Assembly: GCA_903944295.1 (NCBI GenBank)
Contig: CAJARA010000114.1
Coordinates: forward strand, 1 to 23,555
DNA from: an uncultured Chloroflexota bacterium
Lineage (GTDB): Bacteria > Chloroflexota > Limnocylindria > Limnocylindrales > Limnocylindraceae
DNA: 23,555 bases
Direction: 5' to 3'
Positions 6,866 through 14,539 of the stretch are shown here, in pieces. Positions within the stretch are counted from its first letter, which is position 1; each line of letters starts with the position of its first letter. Both the position numbers and the translations under genes were made by a program. Under the pieces are notes generated by a model. It did no database searches and was not told the origin of the DNA. It was given only the letters and a program-made list of their open reading frames with translations.

Positions 6866-7943
6866 GCTCGCGCAACTTGAGGCACGCCTTGCGATTGCGC
6901 TCCGCACCCGCGCCGAACTAGAGGCACAGCTGACGCAGCCAGAGGTGCTCGCGGATCACACGGCACTCGCACGGATCGGTCGCGAACTGTCGCGCACCGC
7001 ACCGCTCGCAGAGGCTGCGGCAACGTTGAGCTCCGCGCGCGCGCGAACGAGTGACGCGAAGGCGATGGAGCTTGACCCTGGCGCGGACGCTGAGATGCGC
7101 AGCCTCGCGGCGGCGGAGCGCGCCGCCGCCGAGACGATCGAACGAGAACTGATTGAGCGACTCCCCGCACTTCTGCTTGACCCCGATCCGAACGATGGCA
7201 AAGACGTCCTGATTGAGGTGCGTCCTGCGGCGGGCGGTGATGAGGCGGGGATCTTCGCTGGCGAACTCTTCCGCGGCTATCTCCGCTATGCGGAGCGACG
7301 CGGCTGGAAGGTTGAGGTCGACGGCTTGAGTGAAACGGCACTCGGTGGCGTGCGCGAAGCGATGGCCGAAGTGAGCGGACCAGGCGCATGGGCCGCCTTC
7401 AAGTGGGAGGCGGGGGTGCATCGCATTCAACGCGTCCCCGCAACCGAATCTTCTGGGCGCATCCATACCAGCACCGCAACAGTGGTGGTGCTCCCCGTTG
7501 CTGAAGCGGTCGACTTTGTGATCCCCGAAGGCGACATTCGCATTGATGTGAAGCGCGCATCCGGACACGGGGGACAAGGGGTTAACACCACCGACTCTGC
7601 GGTGCGCATCACCCACATCCCAAGCGGCACTGTGGTGGAGATGCAAGACGAGCGCAGCCAGCTGCGTAATAAAGAGAAGGGGATGGCAATCTTGCGCAGC
7701 CGCCTTCTCGCCGCTGAAGAGGAGCGAAAGCGCAGCGCAAACTCTGTTGCGCGAAAGGCGCTGATTGGCACGGGTGACCGAAGTGAAAAGATTCGCACCT
7801 ACAACGGTCCACAGAACCGCGTCACCGATCATCGCATCGGACTCGACAAGTTTGACGTTGATGGCGTGTTGAGTGGCGACTTCGCCGTCTTTCATGATGC
7901 GCTCGCTGCGGCCGAACAGGCTGAGCGACTTGCGGGCGACTGA
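6858..7943 (+). CDS. prfA: Peptide chain release factor 1
   Basis: A 361-residue class I release factor recognising UAA and UAG. The codon-reading tripeptide is P194-A195-T196 (RVPATESSGR), which marks RF1 rather than RF2 (SPF). The peptidyl-tRNA hydrolysis motif is G238-G239-Q240 in SGHGGQGVNTTDSAV, and the conserved GDRSEKIRTYNGPQNRVTDHR follows. Q240 should be methylated by PrmC, encoded next. The start ATG 6858 overlaps the end of the upstream gene by eight bases, and length matches the family (about 360). The N-terminal domain is Ala/Arg-rich and diverged but full length. A stop-to-start gap of 18 bases leads to prmC. Confidence 0.97.
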   Translation: MAELAQLEARLAIALRTRAELEAQLTQPEVLADHTALARIGRELSRTAPLAEAAATLSSARARTSDAKAMELDPGADAEMRSLAAAERAAAETIERELIERLPALLLDPDPNDGKDVLIEVRPAAGGDEAGIFAGELFRGYLRYAERRGWKVEVDGLSETALGGVREAMAEVSGPGAWAAFKWEAGVHRIQRVPATESSGRIHTSTATVVVLPVAEAVDFVIPEGDIRIDVKRASGHGGQGVNTTDSAVRITHIPSGTVVEMQDERSQLRNKEKGMAILRSRLLAAEEERKRSANSVARKALIGTGDRSEKIRTYNGPQNRVTDHRIGLDKFDVDGVLSGDFAVFHDALAAAEQAERLAGD

Positions 7944-7961
7944 TTCACAAGGCTGCTGACG

Positions 7962-9089
7962 ATGAGCGAAGAGACGCTGAGCGGAGAAGTGCACGGTGAG
8001 CAACTCATCACCCGCGAAGCTGACGGTCCAACACTGCTACGCACCGCAGCAGCAACGCTAGAGGCTGCTGGAAGCTCCACCCCGCGCTTAGATGCTGAGC
8101 TGCTCCTCGCCGCACTTCTTGGAACACGCGTCACAACGCTGCGCACCGCCGTTGCGGCGGGCTTCCCACTTCCGCTTCCACAGAGTTCAGGACTTCCAGA
8201 GCCTGAGCCACTGAGGGAGCGACACGCTTCACTCGCCGAAACGCTGCAGATTGCGCGCGCCGCACTTGCGGTTGGCGACGCACCCGCCGCACTCGCCGCG
8301 CTGGTAAGCGAGCGAGCGAAGGGCCGTCCGATCAGCCACCTCACTGGCACGCGCGGATTCCGTGCGCTCGAACTGCTCGTCACCCCCGATGTGCTCGACC
8401 CGCGACCAGAGACAGAGCTCGTTGTAGAGACGGCGCTTGCCTACCTTGCTGATCGCGTGTCGGCTGCGCGCGCGCTCGGTCGCGCACCACAACCACTGAA
8501 CGCGGCGGAGATCGGCACGGGGAGCGGTGCGATCGCCATCGCCATTGCATCGGAGTCGCCAGCGCCGCTTCGGCTCACCGCAACTGATATCTCTGGCGAG
8601 GCGCTCGCGGTCGCGCGCGCCAATGCACTGCGCGCCGGTGTTGCTTCGCGCATCACCTTCCTTCACGGCGATCTCGCCGAACCACTCCTCGCCGCTCGCG
8701 CGCCAGGCGACCCAGCGCACCTCGACCTCCTCCTCGCCAACCTCCCGTATGTTCCGAGCGACGAGGTGGACGCGGCGCGCAGTGCAATCGGATTTCAGCG
8801 CGGCGCAGAGAGCGAGCCAGCACCGAGAGACCTCTCACAGATCTCTATTGCCGCTGAGCCGCGCCTTGCGCTGGATGGCGGGAGCGATGGCCTTGAGTGC
8901 ATTCGCCGCTTGATTGCCGAACTGCCGCGACTCTTGCGTCCAGGCGCCGCGGCGATCCTGGAGTTTGGCGACGGCCAAGCCGACGCGGTGAGCGCGCTTG
9001 TTGGCGGGCTCGGCCTTGGTTGGCGCGTCAGCATCCGCGGTGATCTCTCGGGACGCGCGCGCGTCGCGGAGATTCGTCGCAGCGGATAG
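7962..9089 (+). CDS. prmC: Release factor glutamine methyltransferase PrmC/HemK
   Basis: A SAM-dependent N5-glutamine methyltransferase that modifies the GGQ glutamine of release factors; the substrate gene prfA is immediately upstream. The N-terminal helical domain contains STPRLDAELLLAALLG and GRPISHLTGTRGF. The SAM site is AEIGTGSGAIAIAIA. The substrate-binding motif, NPPY in most members, is N260-L261-P262-Y263 (LLLANLPYVPSDE). At 375 residues it is longer than the usual 280 or so. The extra length is an N-terminal leader, an insertion between the leading helices around GFPLPLPQSSGLPEPEPLRE, and another after NLPY. ATG 7962 has no clear Shine-Dalgarno, so the first 20 or so residues are less certain. 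Confidence 0.93.
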   Translation: MSEETLSGEVHGEQLITREADGPTLLRTAAATLEAAGSSTPRLDAELLLAALLGTRVTTLRTAVAAGFPLPLPQSSGLPEPEPLRERHASLAETLQIARAALAVGDAPAALAALVSERAKGRPISHLTGTRGFRALELLVTPDVLDPRPETELVVETALAYLADRVSAARALGRAPQPLNAAEIGTGSGAIAIAIASESPAPLRLTATDISGEALAVARANALRAGVASRITFLHGDLAEPLLAARAPGDPAHLDLLLANLPYVPSDEVDAARSAIGFQRGAESEPAPRDLSQISIAAEPRLALDGGSDGLECIRRLIAELPRLLRPGAAAILEFGDGQADAVSALVGGLGLGWRVSIRGDLSGRARVAEIRRSG

Positions 9090-9098
9090 GTTAGTCAT

Positions 9099-9956
9099 AT
9101 GAGTGACACGCCAATCAAGCTGCTCGTGATGGACCTTGATGGCACGCTGCTCCCCCATGGCGGCGTGATCTCTGAGCGCACGATCGCCGCGATTCGTGCT
9201 GCGCGTGAACTCGGCGTGATCACCACCATCTCCTCCGGCCGCAACATCCCAAGCTTCATTGAGTACGCGCGCACTGCAGGAGTGAACGGGCCACTCATTG
9301 GAATGCAAGGGGCGATTGCGCGGGAGCTACCGGCTCCGGGCGAGAGTGGAAGTGGCGCACTGCTTCGACACGCCCCGTTTACCTCAGCGTTCGCCGCTCG
9401 TGCAGTTGAGTGGTGCCGACAGCATGATCTCTGGGGACACGTGGTCATTCAAGACGACTACGCCTTTGATGCAACCGACCCGCACTATGAAACCTATCAA
9501 GGGTGGCTTGCCGGCAACCCTGTTGAGCGCCTCCACTCCATTAAAGATCTTGCGCACCATTTAAGACAAGAGCCGCAGGAGATCTCAAAGGTTGTTGCAC
9601 ACGCGCCAGCCGGCCATCCAGAGACGGTGCTGGCGCAGGCACGCGAAACGTTTGGTGGCGATCTTGATGTCACCATCAGTCACCCTGAGTACCTTGAGTT
9701 CACGGCACCCGGCGTGAATAAAGGGGCGGCGCTTGAGTGGCTTGCGGCGCGCCTCAACATCCCGCTGGCCGCAACGATGGCGATTGGTGACCAACATAAC
9801 GACCTCGAGATGCTGCTTGCCGCTGGCCACGGCGTTGCAATGCACGGCGCTCCTGAGGCGGTCCAGCGTGCCGCGCGGCATCTCGCACCGCCCAGCGAGG
9901 AGGACGGCGCAGCGCGCATGATTGAGCGCCTGATCCTCGGTTTGGACGGAGAATAG
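9099..9956 (+). CDS. HAD-superfamily hydrolase, Cof/IIB type
   Basis: A 285-residue HAD phosphatase. Motif I is D12-L-D14-G-T (VMDLDGTLL), with D12 as nucleophile and D14 as general acid. Motif II is in the ISSGR segment. The late Mg-binding motif is GD231-QH-N234-D235 with AAGHGVAMHGAPEAV, and the preceding K is in PGVNKGAALEWL. The large central cap makes it Cof-type (class IIB), whose members dephosphorylate sugar phosphates, flavin or nucleotide derivatives; the substrate cannot be told from sequence. ATG 9099 follows GGATAGG by about eight bases. It lies between prmC and glyA, where many related genomes carry tsaC/sua5, and glyA starts four bases after it. Confidence 0.92.
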   Translation: MSDTPIKLLVMDLDGTLLPHGGVISERTIAAIRAARELGVITTISSGRNIPSFIEYARTAGVNGPLIGMQGAIARELPAPGESGSGALLRHAPFTSAFAARAVEWCRQHDLWGHVVIQDDYAFDATDPHYETYQGWLAGNPVERLHSIKDLAHHLRQEPQEISKVVAHAPAGHPETVLAQARETFGGDLDVTISHPEYLEFTAPGVNKGAALEWLAARLNIPLAATMAIGDQHNDLEMLLAAGHGVAMHGAPEAVQRAARHLAPPSEEDGAARMIERLILGLDGE

Positions 9957-9960
9957 GGGC

Positions 9961-11295
9961 ATGAGTACTCGGCGCACACCAGAGGAGATCCAGGCGCAGC
10001 GTGATCCACGGGCGGATCAGAGCCTGCGCGAAGTTGATCCCGCGCTCAGCGCCATCCTTGAGCGCGAAGCGGTGCGTCAGCGCGATCACATTGAGCTGAT
10101 CGCCTCTGAGAATTACGCCTACGCCGCAGTGCGTGAGGCGCAGGGCACGATCCTCACTAATAAATACGCAGAGGGATACCCCGGGAAGCGCTACTACGCC
10201 GGGTGTGAGCACATTGACTCCGTTGAAGATCTCGCCCGCACCCGCGCGCTGCAACTCTTCCCAGGGAGCGAGCACGTCAACGTGCAGCCACACTCGGGTG
10301 CGTCGGCAAACATCGCGGCGTTTGCCACACTGATGAATCCTGGCGATCCGTTCGTTGCCATGAGCCTCTCGCAGGGCGGCCACCTTTCGCACGGCGCCTC
10401 CGTCAACGTCTCAGGGAAGTGGTTCACGCCGCACTTTTATGGTGTGCGCGCGGATGACGGCCTCATTGATTGGGAAGGGGTTGAACGCGCAGTAGCCGAG
10501 GCGAAGCCGAAGGTGCTGATCGCTGGCGCATCCGCCTATCCGCGCACGCTCGACTTCAAACGCTTCGCAGAGATCGCCCATGCGGCAGGCGCAAAGCTGA
10601 TGGTGGATATGGCGCATATCTCAGGCGTAATTGCGGCGGGCCTCCACCCATCACCGTTCCCGCACGCAGACATTGTCACGAGCACCACACATAAGACGCT
10701 GCGTGGTCCGCGCGGCGGGATCGCCTTCGCTCGTGCCGCAGACGGCGCCGCCATTGATAAGAGCGTCTTCCCAGGGAGTCAGGGCGGACCACTGATGCAC
10801 GTGATCGGCGCGAAGGCGGTGGCATTCTCGCTTGCACTAGAACCTGAATTCCGTAGCTACATGAAGCGCACGCTCGAGAACGCGCAGGTGCTCGCAGCCG
10901 CACTGAAGTCAAACGGATTCGGCGTAGTGACCGGCGGAACAGATAACCATCTCATCCTCTGCGACGTCACACCGCTCGGTGTGACTGGGAAAGAGGCAAC
11001 CGCTGCGCTGGAGACGGCGGGAATCACGATCAACAAGAACAGCATTCCAGGCGAGACGCGCTCACCAATGGTGACGAGTGGTGTTCGCTACGGCACACCA
11101 GCAGCCACGACGCGCGGCATGGGGCCTGCAGAGATGGAGCAGATCGCCGTCTGGTCTGCGGAAGCGATTGCGCGCCGCGAAGACCCCGCTGCGCTTGGGC
11201 GTATTGAGGCAGAGGTGATCAAGATGGCACGCGCCTTCCCAGTTCCAGGAACCGACGCATCAGCACTCGCGGCGGCGGGAGACAAGCAGCGGTGA
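9961..11295 (+). CDS. glyA: Serine hydroxymethyltransferase
   Basis: A 444-residue PLP enzyme converting serine and tetrahydrofolate to glycine and 5,10-methylene-THF, the main one-carbon source. Key segments: IELIASENY, the NKYAEGYPGKRYYAGCEHID block, QPHSGASAN, VDMAHISG, and STTHKTLRGPRGG with the Schiff-base lysine K245. The C-terminal GVRYGTPAATTRGM is also typical. A 20-residue N-terminal leader (TRRTPEEIQAQRDPRADQ) precedes the conserved region. The start ATG 9961 follows the HAD stop by four bases, with GGAG upstream. The stop overlaps the next start as GTGA. glyA beside the ATP synthase cluster is a long-known arrangement in Bacillota and Actinomycetota. Confidence 0.98.
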   Translation: MSTRRTPEEIQAQRDPRADQSLREVDPALSAILEREAVRQRDHIELIASENYAYAAVREAQGTILTNKYAEGYPGKRYYAGCEHIDSVEDLARTRALQLFPGSEHVNVQPHSGASANIAAFATLMNPGDPFVAMSLSQGGHLSHGASVNVSGKWFTPHFYGVRADDGLIDWEGVERAVAEAKPKVLIAGASAYPRTLDFKRFAEIAHAAGAKLMVDMAHISGVIAAGLHPSPFPHADIVTSTTHKTLRGPRGGIAFARAADGAAIDKSVFPGSQGGPLMHVIGAKAVAFSLALEPEFRSYMKRTLENAQVLAAALKSNGFGVVTGGTDNHLILCDVTPLGVTGKEATAALETAGITINKNSIPGETRSPMVTSGVRYGTPAATTRGMGPAEMEQIAVWSAEAIARREDPAALGRIEAEVIKMARAFPVPGTDASALAAAGDKQR

Positions 11296-12323
11296 TCGCT
11301 CTCTTCGTCGTTGTCGCTGCGGTACTGACATCGCTTGGAACGCAGGCCATGCGCAAGGTTGCGCTTCGTTTCAACATCGCTGATCACCCGAATGAGCGAC
11401 GCATCAACATGCAACCAGTACCGCGCGCCGGCGGCCTCTCTGTTGCTGTTGTTTTCACACTCGTTGGCGGAGTGCTCATCCTTCTTGCTCCGCAACTTCA
11501 GATCAGTCCAGGGAGCGGTACGGCGCGCCTCACCGATCAAGGCGCTGCAGCGCTACTCGGTGGAACGCTGATCGCCGGTGTCATCGGATTTATTGATGAT
11601 CGTTTTGATCTGCGCGCGCGGTGGCAAATTCTTGGGCAGCTGATGATCTCACTAATTCCTATCGCGTTCGGACTGCGCATCCTCTTCGTCTCGAATCCTT
11701 TTGGCGCAGGCGTCCTGCTCTTCCCTGACGCCGTTGCACTCGGCGTGACGATCTTCTGGACGCTCGGCATGCAGAACAGCATGAACTTTATCGATGGGCT
11801 CGATGGGCTATCAGGCGGCATCTCGCTCCTCGCTGCCGTGACACTCGGCCTGATCGCGCTCCCCACTTCGCCACTGCTCGCCGCACTCTGCTTCACGCTC
11901 GCCGGCGCGCTGGTCGGCTTCCTGCGCCACAACTTCCATCCCGCTTCTATCTATATGGGGACGAGTGGCATTCTCGCCGTCGCCTACGCCCTCGCCGTCC
12001 TCGCCATCCTCGGCACCGCAAAGGTTGCCGCCGCACTGCTCATCCTCGGCGTCCCCATCATTGATGCCTTCTTCGTCATCCTTGGGCGCATCCTTGCCGG
12101 CCGCTCCCCTTATACGCCGGACAAGAGCCACATCCATCGCCGTCTCCTAGATAACGGTTTCTCGCACCGCTCGGCCGTCCTCGTCCTCTATGGCATCACC
12201 GCCCTCCTCTCAATCGGCGCCCTCCTCCTGACGGAGAGCGCCACCCTCTACGCATTCGCCGGCCTCCTCGTGGTGCTCGGCGGGGTTGCCGTCTACCTCG
12301 CCCGCAGGGCGGAGGGGCTCTAG
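11292..12323 (+). CDS. WecA/TagO-family polyprenyl-phosphate HexNAc-1-P transferase
   Basis: A 343-residue integral membrane enzyme of the MraY/WecA/TagO family, which moves a sugar-1-phosphate from a UDP-sugar to undecaprenyl phosphate to start wall glycopolymer or polysaccharide synthesis. Seen: DHPNERRINMQPVPRAGG (about 31-48), the D102-D103 pair in GFIDDRFDLRARWQ, NSMNFIDGLDGLSGG (162-176), NFHPASIYMG, and the H280-I-H282-RRL loop. About ten hydrophobic segments are present. The motif normally reading FMGDSGS is Y-M-G-T224-S-G-I, so the third conserved Asp (Mg-binding in MraY structures) is replaced. GTG 11292 overlaps the glyA stop by four bases. WecA/TagO versus another branch cannot be decided, so no symbol is given. 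Confidence 0.9.
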   Translation: MIALFVVVAAVLTSLGTQAMRKVALRFNIADHPNERRINMQPVPRAGGLSVAVVFTLVGGVLILLAPQLQISPGSGTARLTDQGAAALLGGTLIAGVIGFIDDRFDLRARWQILGQLMISLIPIAFGLRILFVSNPFGAGVLLFPDAVALGVTIFWTLGMQNSMNFIDGLDGLSGGISLLAAVTLGLIALPTSPLLAALCFTLAGALVGFLRHNFHPASIYMGTSGILAVAYALAVLAILGTAKVAAALLILGVPIIDAFFVILGRILAGRSPYTPDKSHIHRRLLDNGFSHRSAVLVLYGITALLSIGALLLTESATLYAFAGLLVVLGGVAVYLARRAEGL

Positions 12324-12682
12324 TGAGCGAGCACGAAACTGAGAGCCCTCGGCTAGAATCCGATCGTCCAATCGAGCACGCAACGGGCACGGGAGGCCTC
12401 GGCAGCAAGAGTGCGTATTTCGCCCTCTTCTCGCAGATCGGCATCACCCTCCTGGTGGCGAATCTCGGGGGGGCGCTTCTCGGACGATGGGTGGATAGCC
12501 TGCTCAACAGCGGGCCGATCTTCTTGATCGTCGGCTTCGTTGGCGGATTCGTCGTTGGGGCTCTCGGTGCGGCGCAGATCGTGGCACGAGGACTCAAGAA
12601 GTTTGAAGAACAGGACGCATTGGAGAAGGCGGCACGACTCGCGCGCAGGCGCGCCGAGTCAGAAGAGAGGGAGTTGAGATGA
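12323..12682 (+). CDS. atpI: AtpI/AtpZ-like ATP synthase accessory membrane protein
   Basis: A 119-residue protein with two membrane helices, at about residues 35-55 (FSQIGITLLVANLGGALLG) and 62-86 (SGPIFLIVGFVGGFVVGALG). A polar acidic N-terminus precedes them and a charged C-terminal helix (KKFEEQDALEKAARLARRR) follows. The GRWVDSLL...GPIFLIVG pattern fits the small AtpZ/AtpI group that helps assemble the c-ring or supply Mg. It stands directly before atpB, the canonical slot. GTG 12323 shares one base with the stop of the upstream gene (TAGTG), and its own stop overlaps the atpB start (ATGA). Confidence 0.85.
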   Translation: MSEHETESPRLESDRPIEHATGTGGLGSKSAYFALFSQIGITLLVANLGGALLGRWVDSLLNSGPIFLIVGFVGGFVVGALGAAQIVARGLKKFEEQDALEKAARLARRRAESEERELR

Positions 12683-13638
12683 CGGTGGCCGTAGCCCGAA
12701 AGAGCTCGACCAGGCGCACCCTACTCCTCGCCGCACTCGGCGTCCTCCTTATTGATGTGTTTGCTGGCGTGATCAGTGGCGGCGCCGGACTTGAAGGATT
12801 CCCAGGTGGCGTGATCAAGCTCGCACTTGAGCCGATCGTTCCACATAGCGTCATTAATCTCGGCAGTGAAGAGCATCACGCCGCAACACTCTTCGACTTC
12901 TATCCATCGATCACCGGCTCCATCATCATGAGTTGGATCGTGATGGCGGTGGTGATCGTTCCGTTGATCCTCCTCACACGAAACCTCAAAGAGATTCCTG
13001 GAAAGATCCAGAACGCGATGGAGTTTGCCATTGAAGGTCTCTCTGGATTTGCGATGGGGATCGGTGGTCCAGGTGCAAAGCCGTTCATCACCTTCTTCCT
13101 CGCCTGCTTCCTCTTCATCGCAGTCTCCAACTGGTCTGGCCTCATCCCTGGCGTTGGTCGAATCCATGCCTTCCGCGCGCCAACGAGTGATGTGAATGTG
13201 ACCGTTGGACTCGCGCTCGTCGCCTTCGTCTACTTCCACTACCAAGGGATTCGCGCACTCGGGATCGGTGGCTACCTTGGGAAATTCTTCAGCCTGAAGA
13301 ACGGTGGCATCGGCCTCTTCGTTGGCGTGCTCGAGTTCTTCCTTGAGTTGGTGAAGCCGGTGACGCTCGCCATGCGACTCTTCGGCAACATCTACGGTGG
13401 CGAACTTGCGCTCACCGTGATGACCACCATCACCCTCGCCTTCATCCCGATGGCCCTGTACGGCCTCGAGCTCTTCGTGGGCCTGATGCAGGGGATTATC
13501 TTCAGCGTGCTCGTCCTGGTCTTCACCATGCTCGCCATGGAGGGGCACCACGAAGAGGGGCACGATGAGCATCACGAACCTGCAGCGGCAGGGGGGAGCT
13601 CCACGGCGGGAGCAGAATCACAAGTTGCGGCACACTAG
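12679..13638 (+). CDS. atpB: F-type ATP synthase subunit a
   Basis: A 319-residue Fo subunit forming the proton half-channels against the c-ring. The essential arginine is R233 in LAMRLFGNIYGGEL, and the preceding ELVKPVTL segment is also diagnostic. About six membrane segments can be traced. The N-terminus has a cleavable or anchoring hydrophobic helix (TLLLAALGVLLIDVFAGVI) and a periplasmic stretch with HSVINLG. After the last helix comes a histidine/acid-rich tail, MEGHHEEGHDEHHEP, then a Gly/Ser/Ala end. Subunit a in other bacteria ends soon after the last helix, so this tail of about 33 residues is extra. ATG 12679 overlaps the previous stop. A 72-base gap to atpE follows. Confidence 0.96.
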   Translation: MTVAVARKSSTRRTLLLAALGVLLIDVFAGVISGGAGLEGFPGGVIKLALEPIVPHSVINLGSEEHHAATLFDFYPSITGSIIMSWIVMAVVIVPLILLTRNLKEIPGKIQNAMEFAIEGLSGFAMGIGGPGAKPFITFFLACFLFIAVSNWSGLIPGVGRIHAFRAPTSDVNVTVGLALVAFVYFHYQGIRALGIGGYLGKFFSLKNGGIGLFVGVLEFFLELVKPVTLAMRLFGNIYGGELALTVMTTITLAFIPMALYGLELFVGLMQGIIFSVLVLVFTMLAMEGHHEEGHDEHHEPAAAGGSSTAGAESQVAAH

Positions 13639-13696
13639 CCGTAGCTGAGCAGCAGCAGGTTGACCGAGCGGAATCGTCCGATCGGCAGCCGTAAGT

Positions 13697-13703
13697 AGGA
13701 GGT
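13697..13703 (+). promoter_or_regulatory. Consensus Shine-Dalgarno before atpE
   Basis: AGGAGGT, a full match to the anti-Shine-Dalgarno, is placed seven bases before the atpE ATG at 13711. Subunit c is needed in many copies per enzyme, and a strong ribosome binding site here is a well-known means of raising its yield from a polycistronic message. The neighbouring atp genes have weaker sites or coupled starts. Confidence 0.8.
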
Positions 13704-13710
13704 ACTAGAG

Positions 13711-13920
13711 ATGGACAAGCTTCAGGCGGGCATCGCAGCCCTCGGCGTGATCGGGCCGGCCCTCGGTGTAGGCATTGCCACCGCCGCAGCGGCGAGTGCA
13801 ATCGGTCGAAATCCAGAAGCTGCCGGTGCAATCCGCGGCGTCTTCATCATCGGTGCAGCGTTCGCAGAAGGCCTCGGCGTTCTTGCGATCGTGCTCGGCA
13901 TCCTTTCACTCGTTCTCTAA
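13711..13920 (+). CDS. atpE: F-type ATP synthase subunit c
   Basis: A 69-residue hairpin protein forming the rotating c-ring. The first helix contains the glycine/alanine packing motif GPALGVGIATAAAASA. The polar loop is R33-N-P35 and the ion-binding carboxylate of the second helix is E53 (GAAFAEGLGVLAIV). The residue after E53 is Gly and the first helix has no Gln at the sodium-ligand position, which points to proton rather than sodium coupling. Length is slightly short (usual 70-80), with almost no N-terminal leader. A strong Shine-Dalgarno precedes it, and 44 bases separate it from atpF. Confidence 0.97.
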   Translation: MDKLQAGIAALGVIGPALGVGIATAAAASAIGRNPEAAGAIRGVFIIGAAFAEGLGVLAIVLGILSLVL

Positions 13921-13964
13921 TTACGGTCAGACACAACCACGAGTAGATGTAAGGAGTCATAGCA

Positions 13965-14537
13965 GTGCAGCAGATCATTCAGTCGGCGATTGCGCTAGCG
14001 ATCCGCGCTTCGGAGGTGCCCGTTGAGGGCGCAGCCCCCGAGGCCGGCCTCAGCTTTAATCTCTTCTGGATCTTGGTCTCTGCGGCGAACTTCGGCTTCT
14101 TTATTATCGTCTTGCGCGCAGCAGCGCTTGGCCCTATCACCAAGATGTTGGACGAGCGACGTGAGCGCATCGAGCGCGGGCTTCGCGACGCGGCGGACGC
14201 CGCACTCGCAAAGAGTCGCGCAGAAGTTGCGGCAGACGCATCACTCGCAGAGGCGCGACGTGAGTCCAACGAGATCCGCGCTAACGCTGATAAGGCGGCG
14301 GCGCAGATTCGTGATCAGCAGGTTGCAACACTAAAGGCTGAACTGGACAAGATGCGTCACGACGCAACGGCAGAGATTGAGGCGGCGCGCGTCAGCGCAC
14401 TCGCAGCAATTAGAAGCGAAGTTGCAGACCTTGCAATCAGCGCGGCGACTAAGGTGGTCGGCGCCTCCATGGACGGCGACCGACAGCGCAAGCTCGTTGG
14501 CGAGTTCCTGGACGAGCAGCACGGAAAGAAGAACTGA
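13965..14537 (+). CDS. atpF: F-type ATP synthase subunit b
   Basis: A 190-residue peripheral-stalk subunit. A membrane segment at about residues 30-52 (FNLFWILVSAANFGFFIIVL) is followed by LGPITKMLDERRERIERGL and a long, charged, Ala-rich helix expected to form the right-handed coiled-coil b dimer. The C-terminus (DLAISAATKVVGASMD) should contact subunit delta. GTG 13965 is preceded by AAGGAG (13951-13956), eight bases away, which fixes the start. About 28 residues precede the membrane segment, longer than in E. coli b and like many Gram-positive or Chloroflexota b subunits. Only one b gene is present. Confidence 0.95.
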   Translation: MQQIIQSAIALAIRASEVPVEGAAPEAGLSFNLFWILVSAANFGFFIIVLRAAALGPITKMLDERRERIERGLRDAADAALAKSRAEVAADASLAEARRESNEIRANADKAAAQIRDQQVATLKAELDKMRHDATAEIEAARVSALAAIRSEVADLAISAATKVVGASMDGDRQRKLVGEFLDEQHGKKN

Positions 14538-14539
14538 GC

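Noticed and set aside
6918..8003. Long minus-strand open frame (361 codons) opposite prfA
   Set aside because: It lies antisense to a clear RF1 gene in high-GC DNA, where shadow frames stay open, and its translation shows no recognisable family.
10798..10803. CACGTG cores outside the parA-mreD gap as extra parS sites
   Set aside because: This and similar cores (near 1686, 9438, 20384, 21516, 21986) lack the GTTTC/GGAAC arms and lie in coding sequence.
12721..13575. Long minus-strand open frame opposite atpB
   Set aside because: Its His/Glu/Asp-rich translation is the reflection of the hydrophobic atpB codons; it shows no domain or start signal.
13660..13665. TTGACC in the atpB-atpE gap as an internal promoter
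   Set aside because: No -10 hexamer is present at 16-18 bases downstream; the gap is better explained by the atpE translation signal.
13703..13710. TACTAGAG directly before the atpE ATG, identical to a synthetic-biology assembly scar
   Set aside because: It follows a natural Shine-Dalgarno in a conserved operon and nothing else looks engineered; an eight-base match is expected by chance.
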